A stretch of DNA of 64,000 nt from positions 15,014,663-15,078,662 of the forward strand of contig NC_039509.1 in the NCBI RefSeq assembly GCF_003672135.1. Direction: 5' to 3'. This document shows positions 26,901 through 38,326 of this stretch, piece after piece (the stretch's first letter is position 1; each line of letters starts with the position of its first letter). Under the pieces are notes generated by a model. It worked only from the letters and a program-made list of their open reading frames with translations. It was not told the origin of the DNA and did no database searches. A program made the translations under genes and the position numbers. The DNA comes from Ooceraea biroi (taxonomy: Eukaryota; Arthropoda; Insecta; Hymenoptera; Formicidae).

Positions 26901-29900
26901 GCTCGTTAATTCTCCGCACTTTGTGCCGCGAGATCTCAAAGCCCATCGAAGCTCCCTCACTTACGTCGCTATTTTGTTCCACAGCTTCGGTACCGCCGGC
27001 ATAGTCTACCAATTGCTCGGCCAGGGCGCGGAGCACTTTGCAATCGACAAGAAAGCCGGCTCTATCACCGTCGCACCCTGTCCAACACCCGGCACGTCGC
27101 CGTGTCTGGATTACGAGCAACAGACGGAATATTTCCTCACCTACAAGGTACCGATTTGCGCCCTCATAATTGCGCAAGAAATATCAATTGAGTGATTATT
27201 ATTCGTAATTAGAGAATTCATTCCAATATCTTATTAGTGAGATAAAATTAATAATATTTTATCATCAAACTTGATCCTAAAGCAAAATATCTAACATTGA
27301 ACTGTTAATCGCTTTATTACTGAGAAAACTAAGAGAATTTCATTCTTCATAAATACTTTTTTTAATTATTTAGCGTATTGATTTTTGTTAATTTTCCTTT
27401 ATTAGGCTACGGACGACAATGGAGAAGGGCAGACGACGAGCGTGTCACTGCGTATCAGTTTGACAGACGCGAACGACAGTCCGCCACGTTTTCTGCAGGA
27501 TAAGTATCGCGCGGTAGTGGACGAGGGTGCCGAGAAGTTCGAGCCCGAATTGAAAGTGCAGGCGCGTGACAAAGACAAAACGTCCAAGATCACGTACGCT
27601 CTGGTGGGCGGTAACGAGCTCGGATTGTTCAACGTCGACCCGGACACCGGCGAGATTACCATCAAAAGTCCGGTCGACATGACCAACGCCACCGACGACT
27701 GGATCGCCCTGACGATACAGGCGAGCGACGGCATATTCGTCGATTCCGCGCTCGTCAACGTCACTGTGCGCGACGTTAACAATAACGCGCCCGTATTCCC
27801 ACACGACATATACACGGCCAGTATTCCGGAGATATCGCCGATCGGTAAGTACACGCTCGAATTACGCTTAAGGGGGGAGCCTGCTTTAGAACGTTGAAAA
27901 TAAGGTATAATTTTACGAATTCTTTTGGAGAAACTATACAGCGGATCATTATAAAACTTTGATGCATTTATTAGTACATGTTTAAAGATAAAAAAATTAT
28001 TTTTTGATTTGAATATATCGCCTGTAGAGGTCGTCCTGGAGGCATCTTAGTGCAGCCGGCATTGTAAATTGGTGAGCATTCTCCTGCCTCCAAATTTCAT
28101 CCAAACTGAAAAATTGAAATATTTTCTCGTTATTTATGAATTCCCATCGTCGATGAACCTTTAATATTCATAAAAACATTAAGTTAAACAATTATTTTTG
28201 CATGAAAAAGTTCAAAACCTTTGCCTAAAAATCGTACTTTTGTGTTCTAAGCTCCACCATTTTGGCACTTTTCAACTTTTTTCTTCTCTCTTTGGTTCAT
28301 CGACGATGGGAATTCATAAATAACGAGAACATATTTCAATTTTTCAGTTCAGACGAAATTTGGAGGCAGGAGAATGCTCACCAATTTGCAATGCCGGCGA
28401 CGCGGCTGCACTAAGATTTCTCCAGGACGACCTCTACAAGCGATATATTCAAATCAAAAAATAATTTTTGTTATCTTTAAACATGTACTAATAAATGCAT
28501 CAAAGTTTTATAATTATCCGCTGTATAGTTTCTCCAAAAACAATTCGTAAAATATACCTTATTTTCAGCGTTCTAAAGCAGGCTCCCCCCTTAATGACGA
28601 TCGTGACTCCGCGCGTAATCGCAGATAATCTCAGTGCGAATCCGGGTCAACGAATGTGGGATGTCTGCTACGAACGACGTCCACTAAGACTGTCCACTGT
28701 GAAGATTGGCCTTCCTACTGCGAATTATTTTCGTCAGTAGTCGATTACAGTGGCAGATCTGCAAAAACTAGCAGACGGTCTTGATAATCGTTCGAAGCAA
28801 ACATTGATCCGATTATCCGAATGATTAGAGTCATTGATTAATTATCCGGCTTCGGCAGGAACCGTCGTGGAGGAAGTAACCGCCACGGATGCCGATAGTG
28901 GTGTCAACGCCGAGCTAGTGTACAGAATACAGAAGGGTGCTTTCGATGACTTCGCCATCAATGAAACTACTGGCGTCGTGACGGTGTCCCGAAAACTGGA
29001 CTATGATGACAAGAACACGTATCATGTAGAAGTTATAGCGTTTGACAAAGGTAAGACGTCATCACGTGACTCTGGTAATTTCTGGAGTGAAAAGAATCAC
29101 ATGGAAAGAAAGTTGAATGATTAGTTCAATGAGAAACAATTTTAAATTATTATTAGACCTAATTGCGTCATGTGTATCTCGTTCTAGGAACACCAAGTCT
29201 AACTGGAACAACGACGCTGATGATTGAAGTGGAAAACAGCAATGACAAGGCCCCGTATTTCACGCCAGAAACGCAACGAGCCGAAGTGACGGAGGACACG
29301 CCGATCGGCACTGTTTTTGCGACATTGAAAGCTACCGATCCGGATAGCGCAAATCTCGAAGCTTTGAACTTTGCTATCTCCGAACCAATCACTGCTATTG
29401 ACAGGAATGGCCAGCAGGTCAACGATAGCAAGTCTTTTAAGGTATAAGAATATTTTTGTTTTCATCTCGAGAGAGTTCTTCGATCCACGAATTTCGATAG
29501 CAAATTTTCTTCGTACGCGTAGAAGCATAAAAGTCATTGTTGAACATATATTGGGTCATTAAGTATGAAACTTTACAAATAGAACATAAACTTTTGCATT
29601 TTTTGGCACATGGACATGATTTATTTTCAATCGAAGTATGCGCCCATGTTATCTACACACTTCTGCCATTTTAGTGGTAGTTGGTCTATGCCTCTACTAT
29701 AGAAGCCAGGAGTACGGGAATCGATGAAGTCGCGGAAGGCTGATTCGACTACCTGTTGAGAATTGAAGAATTTTCCCACCGAGAAGTTGTCCAAATTCCG
29801 GAAGAAGTGATAGTCGGTAGGTGATAGATCTGGTGAATATGGTGGATGACGGAGAGTTTCCAATTCCAACTCCCGTAGCTTTGCCACGGTCAGTCGTGCA

Positions 29901-32900
29901 GTGTGCGGTCGAGCATTATCATGCAACAGGATTGGCATTGACCGATTGACCAATTTCGGTTGTTTAATAGCAAGTTGTTGCATCATTTCGTCCAGTTGCT
30001 TGCAATATACTTCAGCCGTTATCGATGTACCAGGTTTCATAAAGTTGTAGTAGATAACACCTGACCCGGACCACCAAACAGTCACCATAAGCTTCTTCTG
30101 TGTAATGTTGGGTTTCGCGTGATGTCTCGGTGGCTCATCAGCGTTCAACCACTGATGTGAGCGTTTACGATTGTCGTAGAGTATCCACTTTTCATCGCAG
30201 GTCACAATTCGATTAAAAAAAGATTCATTTTTGTGACGGGAAAGCAAAGAAAGGGAAGCCTCTAGACGTTGCGCCTGCTGCGCATCGGTCAATTCGTGCG
30301 GGACCCATTTGTCCAACTTCTTTATCTTACCAATTGCAGCTAAATGAACAATATGGTGGTGGGTATAGAAACATTGAATATCGATGCCAATTCACGTGTA
30401 CTTTGAGATGGATCGGACTCTACTACGGCTCTCAAGTGATCATTATCCACCTTCGTCTTTGGTCTTCCACGTGGCTCATTAGCGAGGCTGAAATCTCCAT
30501 CTCTGAAGTTTTTGAACCAATTGCCCACCGTTGCTTTAGTAGTTGAACCTTCACCAAATACAGCGTTGATATTACGAGCTGTCTCCGACACTGTGGTTCC
30601 ACGGCGGAACTCGTATTCATAAATCACACGAATTTTGGACTTTTCCATAGTTCTATAAAAAAGAATCCACCAATAAAACTAATGAAGATATTTGAACAAA
30701 CAAATATGACATTTGAAGAGCGAACATACATCTATCACACTAACCTAACCTGATACTGACGTCTGGCGCCAAATTTGAGATAACAAATGTTAAAGATGGC
30801 GCTTTTACATTTGTAAAGTTTCATACTTAATGACCCAATATATTCTTATACATATTAGGTTGGTGCATAAGTTCTTGCAATTTTTCTTTATTGAAATGAA
30901 AAAACTTTATGCAACTTAATATATGTATATTCTTCCACACAATTTATAGAAAATAATTGATATCTAATATTTATAATGCTGTGAACTATTGTTCTTCTTA
31001 ATTAAAATATTCGTTTGTTAAAATGTTCTCGCGCATATTTTTATTTTATTTCTTATACATGATACAATAATATGATAAACACACTTATTCATTTCCGCAG
31101 GATTTCTTTGCGGTCGATCGGGCTACCGGACAAGTGTCCGTCGTTCGAGCGCTGGATCGTGACGTAGCAGCCACCGTGAGCGTTACGATCGTTGTAAGCG
31201 ATACTACAGCACCCACGTTACAGCAAGGACGAGGTAATAAAATTGTCAACGAGAAAATGACATGAGATACATGAAAGTCTCATGCTTGACGCATCTCGTA
31301 CGATCAACAGGTAAGCTGGTGGTCACTATCATCGACGTGAACCACATGGCGCCAGAATTCCTGAAGCCGTGGACTCGTGAGAATTCCCGGTATCTGATAG
31401 AGATGCAGGAGGAGCAACCGACTGGCGCTGTCGTGGGCGCTTTCACGGCGACGGACGCTGATAGTAACATAGCAGGATACGCCATCGATCCGCCGAGCCC
31501 TTACTTCAATATTGATAATATTACCGGTAAGTTGCTCATCGCGAATCCCGTGTCAGTCTCACGTAAGCGTGTTTCGAGAGCCGCCGTCGAAAATCAATTT
31601 ACAGCAGCCTGACGTATTAAAATGGTGCTTCACGCTCGTCGAAAGTATGAAAGAATCTCGAACATCAAAGGAACCCTTGAAAGCTTTTTGATAAAATTCT
31701 TCGACGTCTTCCGTTTTTTATAATACATGCCGATTTTTTAAATCTCGAAGGCGATGTTCATGCAGCACTGCCTTTTTGCTCCGCAGGGATTGTAAGAACT
31801 AGTCAAGTGATCGATTACGAAGAAACGAAGCAACTGGAATTCACGGTGGTCGCTTACGACTCCGGAGTGCCGCAGCTCACCGCGACTGCGAAGGTAACCG
31901 TCATCGTGATCAACGTGAACGATCAAGACCCGAAGTTCGAGAAGGAGCTGTACAACGCGTCGGTGAAGGAAAACTCTCCGCCAGGCACTCGCGTCACTGT
32001 CGTGAAAGCTACGGACGGCGACGAGGGCCCCTTCGGCGATGTCAGCTATAGCCTGATCGGCGAACACGCCGCTGACTTTAATATCGGTAAGCCAGCTTCA
32101 AATTCATAACACAACGATGTGGGAGTAGAAATCAAATTTAAGCTACAATTTTTACTTTAATTTTGCACTTTTTCACATATCCATTTTTTGCAACATTTCT
32201 TTACGCAATATTTATGCAATTCTTAGGCCATGAGACTGGAGAGATCACCGTGGGTGGTGCCACGGTTCTAGACAGAGAAATTACGCCGGAGATCACTATA
32301 ACAGTGATGGCAAGCGACGGCGCCCATGTCAATTCTCGACGAAGCACCACCGTGCCGGTGGTCGTCAAGTTAATTGACGTGAACGATAACAGACCGATAT
32401 TCTCACAACACAGCTACAGAGCGTCCGTCGCGGAGAACTTGTCCGTTAATCCGCCGGCACCTATCTTGCAGGTATCGCTACTATAGCTAGTATCTAAAAC
32501 ACACACTACAACAAGTATCTTCTACAAGTAACTTCGCAGCAATTGAAAACAAAGCTCTCAGCATAGAGCTGGAATCAATATCGAATGTTTTACAATCACA
32601 TTTGCGCAATTTTTATCGTCAAACATTGTAAAAATACTTGGAAATGTTTAATTCAATATAATTGTGACGCTTTTTAAGGTACGAGCTGTGGATCAAGATG
32701 AAGGAACCAACGGCGAGGTCTGGTACACGATCGTCAATGGCAACGAAAATGAATCGTTTTCGTTGAACCGCGAAACCGGCATTCTGTACCCCGCAGCCGC
32801 TCTGCTTGGTAGAGCCGGTTCATACAGGATCGAGGTCGAGGCGCGCGATGGCGCCGGAAACGGTCCGCATTCGGACAGATGCTACGTCGATATAAGGGTC

Positions 32901-35900
32901 ACGCCAGTGAATCAGCACAAGCCGCAATTCGTGATGCCAGAATTAACGAACGCGACTGTGGAAGTACCGGAAGTATGTAAAAATAATGTTTCCGTCGTAA
33001 AATTCATGAGGCTTGGTCAAATCAAGATTAGAATGCACGAACGTGTAAATATATGATCGTATATATCGTAGATTATATACGAATCTAGATAGAATTTAAA
33101 TAAAAATGTGTGTAAATTGTACAATGACCTTTCTCATAGAGACGGTATCCATTTTTAGAATGCAGGCGTTCCGAACTATCTAATTTTGACCGTTAAAGCG
33201 ATAGACAGAGATCCGGGTGAAAACGGTCGTGTTAGCTATCACTTGAAAGTCGGCAACAGAAACGTTCAGGAAACTGAGGAGTTCTCTATAGACCAAGAAA
33301 CCGGTGAACTACGCTCGAAAATAATACTCGATCGTGAAATCAAGAGCAAATTTGAGGTAAGTAACCTGTCAGGTTTTACTACACAATTACTCAATGTAAA
33401 TGTTTGTGACTTTCAGCTCGTTCTCGTGGCGGCTGATCATGGCAGCCCTACAGCGTATGAGACGCTGCGTTTGTTAACGGTACAGTTAGTCGACACCAAT
33501 GATAACGTGCCGCAATTTTACGAGGAGTACAACTTCCACGTGTCGGAAAATCGACCGAAAGATTATTTCATTGGCAAAGTAACAGCGGAAGACAAGGATG
33601 AAGGCAGACATGCCAAGGTTTATTATTATATAGAAGCAGGTAAAGTATACAAAGAGTATGAAATAAATATTTCAACCGTATTCTCACGTTTCCCTTTACG
33701 AATCTGAATGATTTAAAAAAAAGATGACTCATAATTCTATGTTAAATCATAATTTTCAATATACTAAATCTTTTGATTGGAACCCAAGTTTTATATCTTT
33801 AATTATATATCAAGTAATCAATTACGTCAATTAAAAATATCGAATAAACGTCGTTACTAATGTCATTAATGCGGATTTAGGGAACGAAGGGTATGCTTTC
33901 TACATGGACAAATCCGACGGCAGCATCTACGCGAACAAATCATTCGATCGCGAGAAGAGAGACAAATATATCCTCTCTATTCTCGCATCCAATGATCCCG
34001 ATATTTACATCAACGCCGCGCAATCCGGCCGGCCGTTGACTCACAATCCGGAACATGGACATGTAAACGTAACGATAACGGTATTGGACGAAAACGACAA
34101 TCCGCCGATCTTCGAACGCAACGATTATTATGCTGGGGTGAATTCGATGGCGAACATAAATGACTTCGTGACTAAAGTGACGGCGTCTGATTTGGATGTC
34201 GGAGACAACGGCACTCTCCATTATTACGTCGCCAGCGCGAATCTCTACAAGTACGGCTCGGAGAAGCCAAGTGGCTCGATAGTGCCGAGTCCGTTCAACG
34301 TCACGCAGGACGGCAAGCTTGTCACAAGCGGATACATGGCGGAGTACAATCAAGACAGGTTCATCGTCGAAGTTATTGCCAAGGAAGCAGCCATCCCGGA
34401 GAGATATGCAATGACGAGAGTTCACGTAAGTTTCGCCACGTCGGGTAGACTCTTTTAAATTTAGCACTTGGTATCGATCTAGCTCGACGTTGCTCTATAT
34501 TAGTTTCATATAATATTAATAATACTATGAATGTGTGGGCAATGCCTCAGATTTCACACGTGCGCGGATGCCAGTCGCCGAATTAAACATTCATCTCTCT
34601 CTATTCCCGATTGAGTAAATTGAATTTTCATTTTTCCCAAGGTGTGGGTGTTTGAGCCATCTCAATTAATTCGTGTCATACTGTCCCGGCCTCCGGAGGA
34701 AGTAAACAGCGAGCGCGACGAGATCGTTTCGGAGTTGTCCAACGCTACACAGAGCAGAGTTGTAGTGGACGATATTAGGTACCACGTTGATGCTTCTGGA
34801 CATATTCGCAGAGAATGGTAACTTCAGGCAAACGATTCTCTCCTATTCTTCTCTCCTGTTATAATTTGTGTCTGTGCCGTATCGCGCGCGCAATAAATTA
34901 AATATTTCTTGTTTCGCAGGTGTGACATGTACTTGCACGTTGTCGAGCCAAAAACTCAAACCATCGCACCGATTCCCCATGTGCTCAAGGTTATCGACGC
35001 AAAGTATGATTTCTTAAAGCACTACTATGCCGGATTTGCCATAGAGAATGTCGTGGTGAGTTCGATCACATTCTAAATCGCAATATATAAAATAACGGTG
35101 TCTCGAATACAATTATTTTGCGATTCGAATATCAACATAAATTAAATCAGACGCGACTTCACCGAAATATTAATGAACATTCGAACTTAATTTATGTTAA
35201 TCATTCCAGCCCGCGTACGCCGGAGTTCAGGAAGAACCGTTCGACCCAGCACTCGCTGCTTTAATAGCTCTCTTAGTTGTTTTGCTCGTAGGTGCGGTCA
35301 CTGTTACGGTAGTTTGTTGCTGTTTACGCCACTGGTAAGAATATTTTAACGCGTTCTCATCGCTATATATAACTGACAGTAACGACGCATCTATGCCTGA
35401 AATTTCAGGGTAATAACTGTGCCAAATGATATACGTAAGAAGGACGGCCTAATCAAGAAGCAGATCATCGACGAACTGAACACGACGGAGAACCCCTTGT
35501 GGATCGAGCAGTAAGTCTCACGCTCGGAAGATAGCAGTTTACACGCGATAGACGTGACGCCGAGCGTTTCTCTCTGATTGTAGAAAATTGAAGCTCTACG
35601 AGGAGCAGGAATTGACGATGCAAGTGTTCAGCGAGCCCGAGGGAGGTCTCAGCGGCGAGAGACGCGGCAGCGGCGTGAGCGTCGGTATGGGTGACACGTC
35701 TCAAGATAACACTTACGCCACGATACAGCATCCGTTGCCTACGAACAGGCATCGTCCGACCACGCCAGATTACACGACGCTTCCAGGAAATCACAATGTA
35801 TGAGTATATCCAACGAGTAACGCGATCGCGTGTCTTCGTTACGTTGACAAGCTCTCTATTAACTCTTTCCCTTTATAATCCTCCTGGAAGTACGCAACAA

Positions 35901-36095
35901 ACATTGATTGGCGTATCGTTTCGAGCGAGTCACGCGAAATATGATTTCTAAATACGTGATTCCTTCTGATATTTCTAGTTATACGAATCGGCAATGGGTT
36001 TCCAAGGCTCAACGTTTCAGCCCTCCCCGAATGTGATGCCGCAACTGACGCTCGATCGCGACGGCCAGCCCCAATTCGTTTCAGGACTAGTATAA
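17965..36095 (+). CDS. Cad87A: Large cadherin, Cad87A/CDH23 type, 5'-partial, 24 exons
   Basis: This is a single-pass calcium-dependent adhesion protein. Exons that agree in phase: 17965-18222, 21176-21310, 23578-23770, 25328-25638, 26239-26394, 26707-26894, 26985-27147, 27406-27844, 28859-29050, 29188-29441, 31101-31233, 31311-31526, 31787-32086, 32227-32471, 32679-32972, 33159-33356, 33417-33639, 33881-34425, 34642-34817, 34920-35055, 35210-35334, 35409-35510, 35584-35797, 35979-36095. They sum to 5313 bases, about 1770 residues. About 13 cadherin repeats are marked by linker motifs such as DENDNPP, DVNDEPP, DANDNAP, DTNDNVP, with LDRE, DxDxG and AxDxD motifs between them. Then come a ferredoxin-like membrane-adjacent domain, one membrane span and a tail with the block NTTENPLWIEQ. 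Drosophila Cad87A is about 1975 residues, so the signal peptide and first repeat or so are missing upstream. The exons are certain; the Cad87A name is a judgement from size, tail and membrane-adjacent domain, and another CDH23-like family member is possible. Confidence 0.88.
18223..21175 (+). other. Cadherin intron after the first visible exon
   Basis: The 2953-bp intron runs from a GTGAGT donor to a TTTCAG acceptor. Its only notable content is a GA microsatellite near 19281-19304 and CT runs near 19421-19440. I see no second gene. Confidence 0.8.
19281..19304. repeat. GA dinucleotide microsatellite
   Basis: An uninterrupted GA run is followed by a G tract, inside a cadherin intron. A CT-rich run about 130 bp further on could pair with it. 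Confidence 0.85.
21311..23577 (+). other. Cadherin intron, no internal gene seen
   Basis: The intron is bounded by GTGAGT and TCTACAG. Open frames inside (for example 21760-22191) lack motifs and overlap on both strands. Confidence 0.75.
23866..25151 (+). mobile_element. mariner transposon (mellifera type), copy 1, in a cadherin intron
   Basis: The ends are TTGGGTTGGCCAAAAAGTAA and its reverse complement. The right flank is TA, but the left flank reads CTC, so the left half of the target duplication has mutated or been lost. The encoded protein resembles the mellifera subfamily of mariners. It has a 12-bp deletion relative to the copy at 40714-42011, and otherwise differs by only a few bases. 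Confidence 0.93.
24050..25075 (+). pseudogene. Broken mariner transposase (mellifera type, copy 1)
   Basis: From the ATG at 24050 the frame runs through the helix-turn-helix region and the first catalytic Asp (GDEKW) and stops at a TGA near 24586. The rest is spread over other frames. The second catalytic block (HDNAR) and the C-terminal block (HPPYSPDLAPSDYHLF, 24827-25075) are still recognisable. The internal stop and the later frame breaks are shared with the copy at 40899-41935. This copy also has its own in-frame 12-bp deletion in the middle. Confidence 0.9.
27872..28590. mobile_element. TTAA-flanked long-hairpin transposon, copy 2, in a cadherin intron
   Basis: Same family as 12547-13264: same GGGGGGAGCC ends, TTAA at 27868-27871 and 28591-28594, 719 bp, and only scattered differences. 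It lies in the intron after the exon ending at 27844, beginning just 27 bases past that donor. Its transcript arms could fold into a hairpin of roughly 280 bp. Confidence 0.82.
29551..30838 (-). mobile_element. mariner transposon (cecropia type), copy 2, in a cadherin intron
   Basis: 1288 bp, flanked by TA at 29549-29550 and 30839-30840, with perfect TTGGGTCATTAAG ends on both sides. It lies antisense to the cadherin, in the intron between the exons ending at 29441 and starting at 31101. It is nearly identical to the element at 14913-16200. Confidence 0.95.
29627..30648 (-). pseudogene. Frameshifted mariner transposase (copy 2)
   Basis: The DNA-binding part is read from 30648 to 30340 and the catalytic part from 30316 to 29627, in different frames. 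The break is the same one as in copy 1. A few residues differ from copy 1 (LDNFSVG instead of LDNLLVG; QQVVES instead of QQAVES). All three catalytic Asp residues are present. Confidence 0.9.
30855..30919. mobile_element. 65-bp mariner-end miniature element
   Basis: It starts TTAGGTTGGTGCATAAGTTC, the typical end of another mariner family, and finishes with a degraded reverse complement (ACTTTATGCAACTTAA). TA lies on each side. It looks like a solo deletion derivative consisting of little more than two inverted ends, inserted 16 bp from the mariner on its left. Confidence 0.6.
33357..33416 (+). other. 60-bp stop-free, frame-preserving cadherin intron
   Basis: This intron starts GTAAGT and ends TTTCAG, is 60 bases long (a multiple of three) and contains no stop in the cadherin frame. 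Retaining it would add 20 residues inside a cadherin repeat without breaking the protein. The insertion would fall in the B-strand region just after an LDREIKSKFE segment. Confidence 0.8.
34642..35055 (+). other. Membrane-adjacent ferredoxin-like domain of the cadherin (two exons)
   Basis: The exons 34642-34817 and 34920-35055 encode a segment with no cadherin-repeat motifs, starting VWVFEPSQLIRVIL and including VVVDDIRYHVDASG and REWCDMYLHVV. CDH23 and PCDH15 have a ferredoxin-like domain at this position with the same kind of IVVDDI and W-D-M blocks. This supports placing the gene in the CDH23/PCDH15-related group rather than among classical cadherins, fat or dachsous. Confidence 0.65.
35249..35323 (+). 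other. Cadherin transmembrane segment
   Basis: About 25 hydrophobic residues (ALAALIALLVVLLVGAVT and following) end in CCC-LRHW. The remaining exons encode a cytoplasmic tail of about 145 residues with the blocks DELNTTENPLWIEQ and KLYEEQELTMQVF. The protein ends SGLV, which is not a class I PDZ ligand. Confidence 0.9.
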
Positions 36096-37522
36096 ACCGA
36101 CTCCGATTACGCAGAGACGTCCCCGCCTCCTTCTTTCTATCTCTAAATAAGCTCTGTCGCCGTACGTTGTACCTCTTTGTCCGTGGCTCTTTTTCATTGC
36201 ACGCGCTTCTTCGGAGCGTACTTCGGGCGACTCGCATGCACACACCTCTTTGACAATAATCGGATTATATGACTATGGTCGGGTTTGTCCTGCGAGTAAA
36301 CGCGTGTACGGGAAGAGCGACATGACGACACGACATTCGCGAGGTCCGCCCTCTCACTTGCGCGACTTTTGCCATTTTCAGTTCGGACTCTTCCGCGAGA
36401 GCTTGCGAAGGACTCGAAGATGAAGAGTGACGACGAACGACAGTCAATATTACTGGAGTAATTAATCCATGTAGCTGGTGTGTGCATGTATATATGTGTG
36501 CGTTGCCAACCTGGGGTCTCGGTCTGAATTTGCCGTTAGATCTATACTTTTTAGAAGAATCAAAAAGAAAAGAAGGAAAGTGGATATACGCTAGGCGAAC
36601 TGAGATACACTGTGAGATAGCTCGATACGACCGAAGCTTGGCACGACAGATATATGTATATAAGTGAATGTGTAGAGATTCCGTCCAGCCCAGTTTTCGT
36701 CTTAATTTCCTCATTAGTTTAGTATTTATGCGTTTCTCCTTCCGAGGTGTACGCGAGCTGCGTGTCCCGGCGCAGCGAGCGTACCTTTTATACGTACGCA
36801 CGTTTTACAACGATCACTGCCACCCGTTTTTTGGCGCATCGACGCGATGCGGTTGTTGTATTCGGTAAGGGAATAATTGAGCCATTGTTACCGGATGCAC
36901 AAGCGGAGCGTAAACGTAACCGAGAATAGCATGCATGATTCTCTAAGTTATCTACCGTATATTTCGCTAGCGCGTATTTATTTAAGATAGTAACGTTTCG
37001 AACGACTGATCTTTTCTTCCCGATTAAACTGTGATTTGATTGCGCCCGAGTATGTGTGCAATGGTTTATTAACTCGCAATGGTTTTGCACGAGTCGCTGG
37101 CGATGGGCGGACATAGTCATATCATAGTTAGATGAAGTGACGACGTTCGCGGTGAATCTCCGATTGTCATTGTTGTACGGCGAAGCGAGATCCTGCCCTC
37201 GAGAAATCGTGTCAACTTTACGCTTTACGAAACGACCTCACGAAACCGTCCTCGACTGCAAGCGAAGATGGTGACGCTCGGCGATTCCCCGCGGACGCCA
37301 CTCGCCGTAAAAAAAAAAAACGTATCGCAACACTACTCGATAAACAAGCAGTAAACTTAAAAACTTACGATCGAGTTATTTCTAAGAACATTTAATGTAA
37401 AACTATTATCGGTATCATGATATTACTAGATGGTTATGAATATTCCAGTTAGCAAAATATCTGTTTATTGATTATAAATTTATTGTAATATTGTAACATA
37501 TTTTATGTAAGTCATTAATAAA
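36096..37522 (+). other. Cadherin 3' untranslated region with poly(A) signal
   Basis: After the TAA at 36093-36095 there is no further conserved frame. The first good AATAAA is at about 37517-37522. The convergent RPP21 gene ends at 37614, so the two 3' ends are less than 100 bp apart or overlap (TTTATT, a minus-strand poly(A) signal, occurs near 37464 and 37480). Confidence 0.6.
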
Positions 37523-37613
37523 AAATATTCGTACACCAAATCTCTCCGCTCGCTCTGTACACTGATTCCTCGAGACAACCAACGGTTACCAAAGTGACTC
37601 TTTAAGTTTTACC

Positions 37614-38326
37614 TTACTCCTTCGCTTCCTCGTCGATGTTCGCAACCTTTTCCTGCGCATCGGATTTCTGAGTATTCTTCTTTGACTGCGGCGTGTAATC
37701 TAACATTTCAATCACTGCCTCCGGCTGATCGAGCCACAGTTTGTATCCTTTCTTCGTGGGAAACCGTTTAGCATTCGTGCAAGTAAGGCATGTCCACTTG
37801 ACACATTTTACCGGCTTCGACGTTAACCTGACCCTCGCCGTCTCTCCAGGTATAAGTGGAGTCTGACAGCGCTTACACATGGTTCTCTTCAAATCTGGTT
37901 CTCTGAAAAAAAGTATTATTTATTTAAATTTACATTTGACGAGTCTCGTGCTTGTTTATTACTCGTTTCTTACACCGAGTTGGTTGCACTTACATACGTA
38001 ATACTGCTTTTTTTGCGCATCCTATCATATTATTGCCGTAGTAAGATGCCACAGACCTATTTTTCAACACCATCAGACGACTAGCCTGTTGCAAAACACT
38101 TATTTCAGATAACAACAGTAACGGAGATAGATTGTTTGTCACATTAGAATTAACTAGCTTAATATTATGTAAATTTCACAGTGCTATCTATTACCTGATA
38201 CAAGAAATTCATTCGTTCAAACACATCTTTGTGCTGGCAGGACTTATTCCTACTTCCTGCAAATGGATCATGTTATAACAGGCACATAATATTGAAATAC
38301 ATTTTTATTAACTCACACATACCCAT
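37614..38326 (-). CDS. RPP21: Ribonuclease P/MRP subunit p21 (Rpr2 family)
   Basis: This is a zinc-ribbon protein subunit of nuclear RNase P and RNase MRP, which trim the 5' ends of pre-tRNA and process rRNA. Four exons in minus order: 38326-38323 (ATG plus one base), 38256-38195, 38085-37994, 37902-37614. They total 447 bases, 148 residues; the human protein is 154. The N-terminal helix region (DVFERMNFLYQASRLM) and the following RI-EPDLKRTMCKRC block align with human RPP21. The two zinc-binding pairs are CKRC and CLTC, and the family motif LIPG is present. The C-terminus is a lysine- and glutamate-rich tail. All splice phases agree, and the donor after ATGG is GTATGT. The name is well supported; the tiny first coding exon is an inference from phase and splice sites. 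Confidence 0.88.

Noticed and set aside
36084..36095. PDZ-binding motif at the cadherin C-terminus (SGLV)
   Set aside because: The residue at position -2 is glycine, so it is not a class I or class II ligand.
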